Assembly (NCBI RefSeq): GCF_008364795.1
Contig: NZ_VTTM01000004.1
Coordinates: 284,770-348,769, forward strand
Direction: 5' to 3'
Source: Azospirillum oryzae
GTDB taxonomy: Bacteria > Pseudomonadota > Alphaproteobacteria > Azospirillales > Azospirillaceae
DNA length: 64,000 nucleotides
The notes beneath the pieces were generated by a model that did no database searches, was not told the DNA's origin, and was given only the letters and a program-made list of their open reading frames with translations. Shown in pieces: positions 54,564 through 64,000 of the stretch. The position numbers and the translations under genes are program-made. The first letter of the stretch is position 1. Each line of letters begins with the position of its first letter.

Positions 54564-57006
54564 TTCCATGGCGCCCGACGTCACGACCCCCATCGCACCG
54601 ATCGTCGCTCCGGCGCGCATCCAGGGCGCCGTCCATGATCCGCGCCGGCACGAAAGCGCGCACAAGCATGTCAGCGGCGAGGCGGTCTATGTCGACGACA
54701 TCGCCGAGCCGGCCGGGTTGCTGCATGTCTATCTGGGTCTCAGCGGCCGGGCGCATGCGCGCATCCGCTCCATCGACCTGTCTCCGGTCAGGCAGGCCCC
54801 CGGCGTGGTGGCGGTCTTCACCGCCGAGGATGTGCCGGGGGTGAACGACATCGGCTGCATGAGCAAGCATGACGAGCCGCTGTTCGCCTCCACCCTGGTC
54901 GAGCATGTCGGCCAGCCGATCTTCGCCGTCGCCGCCGAAACCCGCGACCAGGCCCGCCGCGCCGCCAGGCTGGCGGTGGTCGAGTATGAGGATCTGCCCG
55001 CCGTCCTGACCATCGCCGCCGCCCGCGACGGCGAGCGGACGCTGGTCACCGCGCCGATGACGCTGCGGGTGGGCGACGCCGACGCGGCGCTGGCCGAGGC
55101 GCCGCACCGGGTGGAGGGCAGGCTCGCCATCGGCGGGCAGGAGCATTTCTACCTGGAAAGCCAGATCGCCATGGCGGTGCCGGGCGAAGATGGCGAGGTG
55201 CTGATCCACGTCTCCACCCAGCACCCGACGGAGGTGCAGCACATCGTCGCCCATGTGCTGGACCTGCCCAGCGCCGCGGTGACGGTGGAGGTGCGGCGGA
55301 TGGGCGGCGGCTTCGGCGGGAAGGAGACGCAGTCCAACCTGTTCGCCGCCTGCACCGCGCTGGTCGCCAAACGCACCGGCCGCGCCGCCAAGCTGCGCCC
55401 CGACCGTGACGACGATTTCCAGATCACCGGCAAGCGCCATGATTTCGAGATCGACTATCGCGTCGGCTTCGACGACAGCGGGCTGATCCAGGGCGTGGAC
55501 ATGCTGTTCGCGGCCCGCGCCGGCTATGCCGCCGACCTGTCCGGCCCGGTGACCGACCGTGCGCTGTTCCATGCCGACAACGGCTATTTCTATCCGGCCG
55601 CACGGCTGGAATCCTTGCCGCTGAAGACCAACACGGTGTCCAACACCGCCTTCCGCGGCTTTGGCGGCCCGCAGGGCATGGTCGCGGCGGAGCGGGTGAT
55701 CGACGAGATCGCCTTCGCGCTGGGCAAGGACCCGCTGGAGATCCGCAAGCGGAACTTCTACGGCACCGATCCCGAGAGGGACGGCCGCAGCCTGACGCCC
55801 TATCACCAGACCGTCACCGACAACATCCTGCCGGAGCTGGTGACGCAGTTGGAGGAAACCAGCGGCTATTGGACGCGGCGCAAGGAGATCAGCGCCTTCA
55901 ACGCCAACAGCCGTATCCTGCGCAAGGGGCTGGCGCTGACGCCGGTGAAGTTCGGCATTTCCTTCACTGCCACCCACTACAATCAGGCCGGCGCGCTCGT
56001 TCACGTCTACACCGACGGCAGCATCCAGCTGAACCATGGCGGGACCGAGATGGGGCAGGGGCTCTACACCAAGGTCGCCCAGGTGGTGGCGGAGGAGTTC
56101 CAGGTCGACATCGCCACCATCCGCCCGACCGCCACCAACACCGGCAAGGTGCCCAACACTTCGGCCACCGCGGCGTCGTCCGGCACCGACCTGAACGGCA
56201 AGGCGGCGCAGGCGGCGGCCCGAACCATCAGGGAGCGGCTGGTCGCCTTCGCGGCGGAAAATTGGGGCGTGGCGCCCGAGGCGGTGCGGTTCGAGCGCAA
56301 CCGGGTACTGGTCGGCGACCGCGACATGAGCTTCGCCGATCTGGTGCGCGCCGCCTATATGGCGCGGGTGCAGCTGTCGGCCACCGGCTTCTACAAGACG
56401 CCGAAGATCCATTGGGACCGCGCGGCCGGGCGCGGCACGCCCTTCTATTACTTCGCTTATGGCGCTGCCTGCGCCGAGGTGACGGTGGACACGCTGACCG
56501 GCGAGTATGTCGTCGACCGGGTGGACATCCTGCACGACTGCGGCCGCTCGCTGAACCCGGCCATCGACAAGGGCCAGATCGAGGGCGGCTTCGTCCAGGG
56601 CATGGGCTGGCTGACCATGGAGGAGCTGTGGTGGGACGCGCAGGGCCGCCTGCGCACCCACGCGCCCAGCACCTACAAGATCCCGGCCTGTTCGGATCGT
56701 CCGCGCATCTTCAACGTGGCGCTTCTGGAAAACGCGCCGAACCGCGAGGACACCATCTTCCGCTCCAAGGCGGTGGGCGAGCCGCCCTTCATGCTGGGCA
56801 TGTCGGTGCTCCACGCCCTGTCCGACGCGGTGGCGAGCGTGGCCGGGCATCGGGTCTGCCCAAGGCTCGACGCGCCGGCCACGCCGGAGCGGGTGCTGGG
56901 CTGCATCGCGGCGTTGCGGGAGCGGGTGGCCATTTCCCCCCACCCCAGCCCTCCCCCGTCCAGCGGGGGAGGGCTGGGGTGGGGGCAAGTCGAACCCCAA
57001 CAATGA
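54556..57006 (+). CDS. xdhB: xanthine dehydrogenase large (molybdopterin) subunit
   Basis: 816 aa. Oxidises hypoxanthine and xanthine to urate at a molybdopterin centre. Typical blocks are HKHVSGEAVYVDDI, EGRLAIGGQEHFYLESQ, RRMGGGFGGKETQ, TAFRGFGGPQGM, and the catalytic Glu742 in AVGEPPFMLG. The last ~24 residues (from about 793, PHPSPPPSSGGGLGWG) are encoded by a REP-like palindrome inserted at the 3' end, so the C-terminus is longer than the family norm and unlikely to be functional. The stop overlaps xdhC (ATGA). Confidence 0.96.
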   Translation: MPDSMAPDVTTPIAPIVAPARIQGAVHDPRRHESAHKHVSGEAVYVDDIAEPAGLLHVYLGLSGRAHARIRSIDLSPVRQAPGVVAVFTAEDVPGVNDIGCMSKHDEPLFASTLVEHVGQPIFAVAAETRDQARRAARLAVVEYEDLPAVLTIAAARDGERTLVTAPMTLRVGDADAALAEAPHRVEGRLAIGGQEHFYLESQIAMAVPGEDGEVLIHVSTQHPTEVQHIVAHVLDLPSAAVTVEVRRMGGGFGGKETQSNLFAACTALVAKRTGRAAKLRPDRDDDFQITGKRHDFEIDYRVGFDDSGLIQGVDMLFAARAGYAADLSGPVTDRALFHADNGYFYPAARLESLPLKTNTVSNTAFRGFGGPQGMVAAERVIDEIAFALGKDPLEIRKRNFYGTDPERDGRSLTPYHQTVTDNILPELVTQLEETSGYWTRRKEISAFNANSRILRKGLALTPVKFGISFTATHYNQAGALVHVYTDGSIQLNHGGTEMGQGLYTKVAQVVAEEFQVDIATIRPTATNTGKVPNTSATAASSGTDLNGKAAQAAARTIRERLVAFAAENWGVAPEAVRFERNRVLVGDRDMSFADLVRAAYMARVQLSATGFYKTPKIHWDRAAGRGTPFYYFAYGAACAEVTVDTLTGEYVVDRVDILHDCGRSLNPAIDKGQIEGGFVQGMGWLTMEELWWDAQGRLRTHAPSTYKIPACSDRPRIFNVALLENAPNREDTIFRSKAVGEPPFMLGMSVLHALSDAVASVAGHRVCPRLDAPATPERVLGCIAALRERVAISPHPSPPPSSGGGLGWGQVEPQQ
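56936..56985. repeat. REP-like palindromic element, copy 3, inside the xdhB 3' end
   Basis: CCCCACCCCAGCCCTCCCCC and its inverted copy GGGGGAGGGCTGGGGTGGGG enclose a short centre (GTCCAGC): a stem of about 21 bp without mismatches. It shares the CCCTCCCCCG stem and the trailing GGGTGGGGGC with the element at 29881. It lies within the coding frame of xdhB. Confidence 0.85.
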
Positions 57007-57860
57007 CCACCCTCTCCACCACCCTCTCCACTTGGCTGTCCCAGGGCGCCCCCGCCATCCTCGTCACCGTCGCCGAGGCGCGCGGCTCCACCCCGCGGGA
57101 GGAAGGGGCCGGCATGCTGGTGGGGCGGCAGGCTTGCGCCGGCACCGTTGGCGGCGGCCGGCTGGAATGGACCGCCATCGCCACTGCGCGCCGGATGCTG
57201 GAGGATGGCAGTGCGGCCGAAGCGCTCGATCTGCCGCTGGGGCCGGCGACCGGCCAGTGCTGCGGCGGGCATGTCGTGCTGCGCCTGGAACGGGCCGATG
57301 CCGGGACCCTCGCCGCGTTGCAGGAGCGGGAGCGCCGGGAACTGACGGCGCGTCCCACCCTGCTTCTGTTCGGCGCCGGCCATGTCGGCCGTGCGATGGC
57401 GGCGGCCTTCGCCCCGCTGCCGCTGCGCCTGCTGTGGATCGACGGGCGGGCGCAGGAGTTCCCCGAGACCATTCCGGCCGGGGTGGAGCGCATCCTGACC
57501 GACAGCCCGCTCGACCCGCTGGCGAGCGCGCCGGCCGGGGCCGGCTATCTGGTGCTGACCCACAGCCACGCGCTGGATTTCGAGATTGCCGAGGCGGCCT
57601 TGCGCCGGGGCGATGCGGCCTATGTCGGCATGATCGGCTCGGCGACCAAGCGGGCGAAGTTCGAGCGCTGGTTCCGGGCGCGGGGGAGGGAGGCGGGTGC
57701 GCTCGAAGGGCTGGCCTGCCCGATCGGTGCCGCGCTGACCGGTGACAAACGGCCGGAGGTGATCGCGGCGCTGGCGGCGGCGGAGTTGCTGATGGCGTTC
57801 GCGCGTCCTCTCACCCCATCGCCTCCGCCCCCGACACCAGCTCGATCAGTTCATTCGTGA
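57003..57860 (+). CDS. xdhC: XdhC, molybdenum-cofactor maturation factor for xanthine dehydrogenase
   Basis: 285 aa. XdhC binds the molybdenum cofactor, promotes its sulphuration and inserts it into XdhB. N-terminal XdhC/CoxI domain: PAILVTVAEARGSTPREEGA, GTVGGGRLEW and TGQCCGGHVVL with a conserved Cys pair. C-terminal Rossmann domain: LLLFGAGHVGRAM, YLVLTHSHALDFEI and YVGMIGSATKRAKF. Coupled to xdhB by a four-base overlap. Its last 50 bases overlap the convergent atpG, giving a Ser/Pro-rich tail. Confidence 0.95.
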   Translation: MTTLSTTLSTWLSQGAPAILVTVAEARGSTPREEGAGMLVGRQACAGTVGGGRLEWTAIATARRMLEDGSAAEALDLPLGPATGQCCGGHVVLRLERADAGTLAALQERERRELTARPTLLLFGAGHVGRAMAAAFAPLPLRLLWIDGRAQEFPETIPAGVERILTDSPLDPLASAPAGAGYLVLTHSHALDFEIAEAALRRGDAAYVGMIGSATKRAKFERWFRARGREAGALEGLACPIGAALTGDKRPEVIAALAAAELLMAFARPLTPSPPPPTPARSVHS

Positions 57861-58650
57861 CCTGTTCCTGGCGCAGGTGGCGCGCCGTCGCGGTCAGTTC
57901 GTCGAGCGTGGCTTCGATGTTGTGGCGGGCGGTCATCATGGTGGTGAGGCGGGCGGCATTCTCCGCGGCGAAGCTTTCCATCGCGGCGTCGGCCAACAGG
58001 GCGAAGACATACTCGTCCACCAGCCGGGCGATCAACTCGCGCGGCGGCATGTTGATCAGCGGCGGCACCGTCCGGGCACCGTCCCGCGGCAGGCCGAGCG
58101 GCAACAGCGGCCGGCGCACCAGTTCCGGAGGCGCACCCGCGTTGGTGCGGCCATAGAGCAGTTCCACCCGCCCCAGCCGCCCGTCCGCCGCCGCGCGATA
58201 GAGCGCGTCGGCGATGCGCCGGGCGGTGGCGGTGACGGCGTCGGTGTTGGTAGCCATCGCCGTGCACCAGGCGGGCGAACGGCCGCGTTCCTCCAGCAGG
58301 GCGGCGCCGCGCTGGCCGACGACCCACAACGCACAGCCGGGCGGGGCGGTCAGCGCCATCTCGACCAGCCGTTCGGCGAAGGCGCCGACGAAGCCATGTT
58401 CCGGCGCGAACAGCACGAGCGCGGAATGGCCGTGCCCATTCACCGGCCACTGCGTCGGGGCATCTTCCAGCAGCGTGGCCGCCTGGGCCAGGGCCCCGGC
58501 GATCACCTCGGCATAGGCGCGGGTGCCGGCCAGCGTGCCGAGCGCCTGCTGCAGCCGCATCGCGGCCAGCGAGCGCATGACGTCGGTCACCGCCCCCAAA
58601 TCCTGCACGCTGGCCTTCCGCGCCTCGACCTCCGTCAACCGCTCGGTCAT
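57811..58650 (-). CDS. atpG: N-type ATPase gamma subunit
   Basis: 279 aa central-stalk subunit. Divergent from standard F1 gamma but with the two long helices at the ends (LGAVTDVMRSLAAMRLQQAL at the start; AARLTTMMTARHNIEATLDE and QEQVTNELIELVSGAEAM at the end) and a Rossmann-like middle (ALVLFAPEHGFVGAFAERLV). It is the last gene of the operon, starting four bases inside the atpA stop. Its 3' end overlaps xdhC by 50 bases. Confidence 0.92.
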   Translation of the reverse strand: MTERLTEVEARKASVQDLGAVTDVMRSLAAMRLQQALGTLAGTRAYAEVIAGALAQAATLLEDAPTQWPVNGHGHSALVLFAPEHGFVGAFAERLVEMALTAPPGCALWVVGQRGAALLEERGRSPAWCTAMATNTDAVTATARRIADALYRAAADGRLGRVELLYGRTNAGAPPELVRRPLLPLGLPRDGARTVPPLINMPPRELIARLVDEYVFALLADAAMESFAAENAARLTTMMTARHNIEATLDELTATARHLRQEQVTNELIELVSGAEAMG

Positions 58651-60176
58651 GACGTCTCTCCGCCAAGGCCCGCGGCCGCCTGGGCGATCAGGTCGCGCAA
58701 TGCGGTCTTGGTGGGGTCGTCAAGCTTCTCGCCGATCTTCGGCGGGCGGGCATCGATCAGGGCGGCGAGTGCCGCCTGGAAGCGCGGGATCGCCTGCAGG
58801 GCCAAGCCGTCCAGCGTGCCGTCGGCCAGCGCCAGCAACTGCGCCGTCTGGACCGCCAGCGGGCGGGGCGACAGGTGGCGCTGAGCCAGCAGGGCCCGCA
58901 TGCGCTGGCCGTGCGCCACCGCCTTGCGCGTCCGCTCGTCCACCAACCCGCCGAAGCGGGTGAAGACTTCCAGTTCCAGGAACTGGGCATAGTCGAGCCG
59001 CAGCGGTTCGGCGAGACTGCGCAGCACCGGCGGCTGCGCCTTGCCGCCGACGCGCGACACGCTGCGGCCGATGTCCACCGCCGGCTTCTGCCCCTCGTAG
59101 AACAGCTTGGCGTCGAGGCAGACCTGCCCGTCGGTGATGGAGATCAGGTTGGTCGGGATGTAGGCCGACAGGTTGCCGCTCTGGGTTTCGGCGATGGGCA
59201 AGGCGGTCAGCGAGCCGCCGCCCTTGGCGGCCGTCAGCTTGGCCGCGCGTTCCAGCAGGCGGCTGTGCAGGTAGAAGACATCACCCGGATAGGCCTCCCG
59301 TCCCGGCGGGCGGCGCAGCAGGAGTGAGATCTGGCGGTGGACCGCCGCATGCTTGGTCAGATCGTCGACGATGACCAAGGCGTGACGGCCGCTGTCGCGG
59401 AAATATTCGGCCATGGTGAAGCCGGCATAGGGCGCCAGCCATTGCAGGCCGGGGGCGGAATCGGCGGCGGCGATGACGAACAGGGTGCGCGCCGCCGCAC
59501 CGCCCTGGCGCACGGCCTCGATCGCCGCGCGCACGCCGGACGCCTTCTGCCCGACGGCGACATAGACGCAGAACACGTCGCCGTCGGTCTGGTTGAGGAT
59601 GGCGTCCACCGCGATGGCCGTCTTGCCGGTGGCACGGTCGCCGATCAGCAACTCGCGCTGGCCACGGCCGAGCGGGAACATGGCGTCGATGACCACGGTG
59701 CCGGTCAACAGCGGTTCGCACACCGCCGCGCGCTCCGCGATGGTCGGGGCGGGACGCTCCACCGGTTCCCACCCTTCGGCCTCCACCGGCGGGCCGTCAT
59801 CCAGCGGGTTGCCCAGCGGGTCGACCACCCGCCCCATCAGCTTGTCGCCGACCGGCACGCGCAGCACCGTTCCGGTGCCGTGTACGGTGCCGCCGGCTGA
59901 AACCTTCGTGGCATCGCCGAGCAGGACGCAGCCGATCTGCTCGTCGAGATCCATGGCCAGCCCGGCGACGCCGCCGGGGAACAGCAGAAGCTCGTCCACC
60001 CGGACATCGGGCAGGCCGGAGACATGGGCGATGCCGTCGCCGACCGACTCCACCCGTCCGACCGATTCCAGCCGCGCAGCCGTCTCCAACCCGTCCAGCC
60101 GGCGCAGCGCGCCCGGCATCCAGGCGTCGAGCGCGTCCTCAAGCGAGGGCGTCGGCAGCGCTTCTTGCGGAGTCAT
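58647..60176 (-). CDS. atpA: N-type ATPase alpha subunit
   Basis: 509 aa. Non-catalytic nucleotide-binding subunit of F1. It shows VGDGIAHVSGLPDVRVDELL, the P-loop GDRATGKTAIAVDAIL, YVAVGQKASGVRAAIEAV, VIVDDLTKHA and SISRVGGKAQ-like residues (RSVSRVGGKAQ). It is shorter at the ends than housekeeping AtpA. The start lies 38 bases inside the end of atpF, an unusually long overlap that indicates tight translational coupling. Confidence 0.95.
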   Translation of the reverse strand: MTPQEALPTPSLEDALDAWMPGALRRLDGLETAARLESVGRVESVGDGIAHVSGLPDVRVDELLLFPGGVAGLAMDLDEQIGCVLLGDATKVSAGGTVHGTGTVLRVPVGDKLMGRVVDPLGNPLDDGPPVEAEGWEPVERPAPTIAERAAVCEPLLTGTVVIDAMFPLGRGQRELLIGDRATGKTAIAVDAILNQTDGDVFCVYVAVGQKASGVRAAIEAVRQGGAAARTLFVIAAADSAPGLQWLAPYAGFTMAEYFRDSGRHALVIVDDLTKHAAVHRQISLLLRRPPGREAYPGDVFYLHSRLLERAAKLTAAKGGGSLTALPIAETQSGNLSAYIPTNLISITDGQVCLDAKLFYEGQKPAVDIGRSVSRVGGKAQPPVLRSLAEPLRLDYAQFLELEVFTRFGGLVDERTRKAVAHGQRMRALLAQRHLSPRPLAVQTAQLLALADGTLDGLALQAIPRFQAALAALIDARPPKIGEKLDDPTKTALRDLIAQAAAGLGGETS

Positions 60177-60912
60177 GGCGGGTCATCTCCTCCTTCGCCT
60201 CGGCCAGCGTCTGCTTCCAGCTGCGGCGGACGACGCTGTGGGCAAAATGCAGTTCCACCCCGGCGATCAGCGACGGGTCCTCGACCAACTCCAGCGCCAC
60301 CGGCCGGCCGAGTGCCGCCGCCAGCCGGTCACGCGCCAGGGCGGAGTCCTCCGCCGACAGTAGGGACGCCGCGGAAAGGCGCACCGGCACCGGGTCGATC
60401 CCGTCGGCGAGTGCATGGCGCTGGGAATCACTCAATGACTCCACCGCGGCGCAGGCCTCGTCCAGCAGGGGACGGGTCAGGGCATTCGCCGGGGCGTCGC
60501 GCAGAAGCCGGGTCGCCAGCTGTGTGCCGAGATCGGCGGCATGGCGCCGCAGCGCGTCCAGAGCCTGCGCCCGCTCGTCGGCCAACCGGTTGCGGGCCTC
60601 CTCCAGCGCGTGGTCGGCCTCCTGCCTCGCCTTCTCCAGCAGGGCGGCGCGCTCTGCCTCCGCTTCGGCGCGGGCGGCGGCGATCAGGCGGTCGCGTTCG
60701 GCGGGCAGGGCGGTGCGCTGCGCCTCCAGGGTCTGGCGTGCCGCTTCGGCGGCCTGGCGCGCGGCCTCGGCCTCGGTGCGGACGCGCTCGGTTGCGGCCT
60801 GCCGCTCCGCGATCACCGCCAGGATCGGGCGGTAGAGGAAACGGCGCAGCAGCCAGACCAGGATCAGGAAATTGACCGCCTGGAGCAGAAGCGTCCAACC
60901 GTCGATATGCAT
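60139..60912 (-). CDS. atpF: N-type ATPase b subunit with delta-like C-terminus
   Basis: 257 aa, longer than a normal b subunit (~160). One N-terminal membrane helix (LLLQAVNFLILVWLLRRFLY) is followed by a long charged coiled coil rich in Ala/Glu/Arg. From about residue 175 a globular segment (VRLSAASLLSAEDSALARDR, EDPSLIAGVELHFAHSVVRR) resembles the C-terminal part of the delta subunit. N-type operons lack a separate delta gene, and none is seen here, so one chain probably serves both as stator stalk and as delta-like connector. Confidence 0.9.
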   Translation of the reverse strand: MHIDGWTLLLQAVNFLILVWLLRRFLYRPILAVIAERQAATERVRTEAEAARQAAEAARQTLEAQRTALPAERDRLIAAARAEAEAERAALLEKARQEADHALEEARNRLADERAQALDALRRHAADLGTQLATRLLRDAPANALTRPLLDEACAAVESLSDSQRHALADGIDPVPVRLSAASLLSAEDSALARDRLAAALGRPVALELVEDPSLIAGVELHFAHSVVRRSWKQTLAEAKEEMTRHDSARSAADALA

Positions 60913-60935
60913 GACGGACCTCGGGGTTGCGGCGC

Positions 60936-61175
60936 TCAGGCGAACGGGTTGGCGAACAGCAGAAGCAGCGCCACGACGAGGCAGTAGATCGCCATGGTCT
61001 CGATCATCGCCAGACCGACGAACAGGGTGCGCGACAGGGTGTTGGCGGCCTCGGGCTGGCGGGCGATGGCCTCCATCGCGGCGGCGACGGCACGGCCCTC
61101 GGCCAATGCCGGGCCGATGGCGCCGACCGACACCGCCAGTGCGGCGCCGAGGATGCTGATGGCATGGACGTCCAT
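60936..61175 (-). CDS. atpE: N-type ATPase c (rotor ring) subunit
   Basis: 79 aa hairpin: helix 1 ([20 protein letters not shown]), polar loop with ARQPEA (residues 38-43) and helix 2 ([20 protein letters not shown]). The ion-carrying carboxylate is Glu59, followed by Thr60 and Tyr64. Aligned with Na+-binding c subunits, the helix-1 ligand position is Glu26 rather than Gln, giving a two-carboxylate site. The set supports Na+ or H+ binding; sequence alone does not decide. Confidence 0.93.
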   Translation of the reverse strand: MDVHAISILGAALAVSVGAIGPALAEGRAVAAAMEAIARQPEAANTLSRTLFVGLAMIETMAIYCLVVALLLLFANPFA

Positions 61176-61180
61176 GGTTC

Positions 61181-61855
61181 TTAGCCTTTCTCGATTGTTC
61201 CGACGGCGCCGCCGATGAAGACCGCGGCGAGAATGGTGAAGATGTACGCCTGGACGAGGCCCAGCAGCAGTTCCAGCGCCATCAGCGGCACCGGCACGAA
61301 CAGGCCGGCCAGCGACAGCACGATGGCGATCACGAACTCCCCGCTCATCACATTGCCGAACAGGCGGATCGACAGCGAGAAGGCGCGCGTCAGCTCCGAC
61401 AGCAGGTTCAGCGGCAGCAGCAGCGGGGTGGGGTGGGCGAAGCCCTTCAGATAGGCCCACAGGCCGCGCCGGCGGATGCCCAGCGCCTGGGAGGCCAGCA
61501 GCACGACCAGCGCCAGCGCCGCGGCCGTCTCCAGGAAGGCGGTCGGCGCCTTCAAGCCCGGCACCAGCCCCGACAGGTTGGCGACCGCCAGATAGAGGAA
61601 CAGCGTCCCCAGCAGCGGCAGGAAGGGGGTGGCGTCGGTCTGCATCGTCTCGGCGATCTGCCGGCGCAGGCTTTCCACCACCAGCTCCAGTACGGTCTGG
61701 ACCGGGCCGGGCCGCTCCACCCGCAGCCGCCGGGTCGCCAGCGCGGAGCCGAGTGCCATGACCGCCATCAGCCCCCAGGTGACGACGACCGGCAGCGTGA
61801 CCGGAACCGGACCCAGCAGGAAGACCACCGGCGTGGTAAGCGGGGATTCGGTCAT
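61181..61855 (-). CDS. atpB: N-type ATPase a subunit
   Basis: 224 aa polytopic membrane protein forming the ion half-channels. The essential Arg is in [14 protein letters not shown], and the last helix carries [20 protein letters not shown], the usual Q-x-Y signature. Five to six hydrophobic segments are visible. Its start overlaps the end of atpR by four bases (ATGA), and five bases separate its stop from atpE. Confidence 0.95.
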   Translation of the reverse strand: MTESPLTTPVVFLLGPVPVTLPVVVTWGLMAVMALGSALATRRLRVERPGPVQTVLELVVESLRRQIAETMQTDATPFLPLLGTLFLYLAVANLSGLVPGLKAPTAFLETAAALALVVLLASQALGIRRRGLWAYLKGFAHPTPLLLPLNLLSELTRAFSLSIRLFGNVMSGEFVIAIVLSLAGLFVPVPLMALELLLGLVQAYIFTILAAVFIGGAVGTIEKG

Positions 61856-62142
61856 GGCGTCCCCTCCTGCGCCCGCCTTTCCCGGCGGACCACGACCGTG
61901 CGGGCCAGTTGGAAGCCGGCGAGCATCGCCAGCAGCGCCTCCGCTCCGCCCCAGATGGCGGCGATGGTGAATCCGGCGGTGGCGCCGGCCAGCCGCAGAA
62001 GATAGAGCGGCACCGCCCGGCGGACCCCGCCCAGCGCATAGAGCCGTGCCGTCGCCGCCAGCCCGCGGAAGAACAGGACGCCGAGTACCAGACCGGCCAG
62101 AGCCCCGGCGACGATGGGAAGGAGGTAAGGCGCGGTCGTCAT
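61852..62142 (-). CDS. atpR: N-type ATPase AtpR protein
   Basis: 96 aa with three hydrophobic segments ([59 protein letters not shown]). Position between atpQ and atpB and a conserved Arg in the second helix (LYLLRLAGA) identify it as AtpR. In the family it is thought to help assemble or gate the rotor through contact with the c-ring carboxylates. Its start lies one base after the atpQ stop. Confidence 0.88.
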   Translation of the reverse strand: MTTAPYLLPIVAGALAGLVLGVLFFRGLAATARLYALGGVRRAVPLYLLRLAGATAGFTIAAIWGGAEALLAMLAGFQLARTVVVRRERRAQEGTP

Positions 62143-62143
62143 G

Positions 62144-62418
62144 TCAGCGTTCCTGTTCGATGCGGTTCCAGGCGAGCCATCCGCCGAGCACCACGCCCGC
62201 GAACAGCAGTGCCGCCGTCCAGAAAATGCCGCCGCCGGCCCGCTCGTCGAGCCAGCGCCCGGCGAACAGGCCGGCCAGCGTCGGCACGATCACCAGCCAG
62301 CCCAGTGCCCCGATCAGGGCGAGGTTGCGGCCTATCGGCCGTTCGCCCTCGCGCAGCCAGTGCTCCCGCCGTTCGCGGTGGCGGCGGACGCTATCGGGTA
62401 GCGGGTCCTGCTCGTCGG

Positions 62419-62422
<4 letters not shown>
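62144..62422 (-). CDS. atpQ: N-type ATPase AtpQ protein (AtpI-like)
   Basis: 92 aa. A charged N-terminus (DSVRRHRERREHWLREGERP) precedes two membrane helices (LALIGALGWLVIVPTLAGLF and FWTAALLFAGVVLGGWLAW), the shape of AtpI-related assembly proteins. The start overlaps the atpC stop (ATGA). The gene order identifies it as AtpQ of the alternative F-type ATPase; role in assembly is inferred. Confidence 0.88.

Positions 62423-64000
<1,578 letters not shown>

Overview
The window is high-GC, densely packed DNA from a Gram-negative proteobacterium. A cytochrome bc1 operon (petABC), a propionyl-CoA carboxylase/methylmalonyl-CoA mutase locus with a PccR-type regulator, a CIO-type bd oxidase and an N-type ATPase operon together suggest an alphaproteobacterium of the Azospirillum/Rhodospirillales type. 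That assignment is inference from gene content and codon bias, not from a marker gene. No rRNA, tRNA or CRISPR array was recognised.

Left end (1-3100): the 3' part of a short-chain dehydrogenase, the p-aminobenzoate pair pabB-pabC, and a small GyrI-like protein.

3118-23530 is the most unusual block. It is a type VI secretion (T6SS) accessory/membrane cluster: TssL with an OmpA domain, TssM, TagF, VgrG, a DUF4123 adaptor, an FHA protein and a Ser/Thr kinase. It is framed by two exported caspase-like (C14) proteins, one carrying WD40-like repeats, plus a glycine-zipper lipoprotein and a membrane-anchored alpha/beta hydrolase. No sheath, baseplate, Hcp or ClpV gene is present. One caspase and the kinase end in the same DUF4384-like domain.

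23700-32970 holds mixed housekeeping and stress genes. A LysR regulator is divergent from wrbA and a glutathionyl-hydroquinone reductase, with a perfect T-N11-A site between them. There follow small exported proteins, a HAMP/SpoIIE-type phosphatase with a substituted metal-ligand motif, topoisomerase IB, hemF and trmL.

33212-39079: petABC ending in a strong terminator, a DUF924 protein, a degenerate histidine-kinase/receiver protein, and a periplasmic-sensor diguanylate cyclase.

39051-46574 is the propionate locus: an ScfR/PccR-type regulator divergent from pccB-pccA and a methylmalonyl-CoA mutase, with an operator-like TTTGCAAA repeat cluster between them. It carries propionyl-CoA to succinyl-CoA.

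46575-52964: a REP-like palindromic element, a DUF2161 nuclease-fold protein, MarC, then an AT-richer islet (HxlR regulator with twin operators, an unknown protein, an old-yellow-enzyme remnant), followed by cioAB and an unknown protein.

53091-57860 is xdhABC (purine oxidation). It converges on 57811-64000, an N-type (alternative F-type) ATPase operon read on the minus strand in the order D-C-Q-R-B-E-F-A-G; the beta gene is cut by the window edge.
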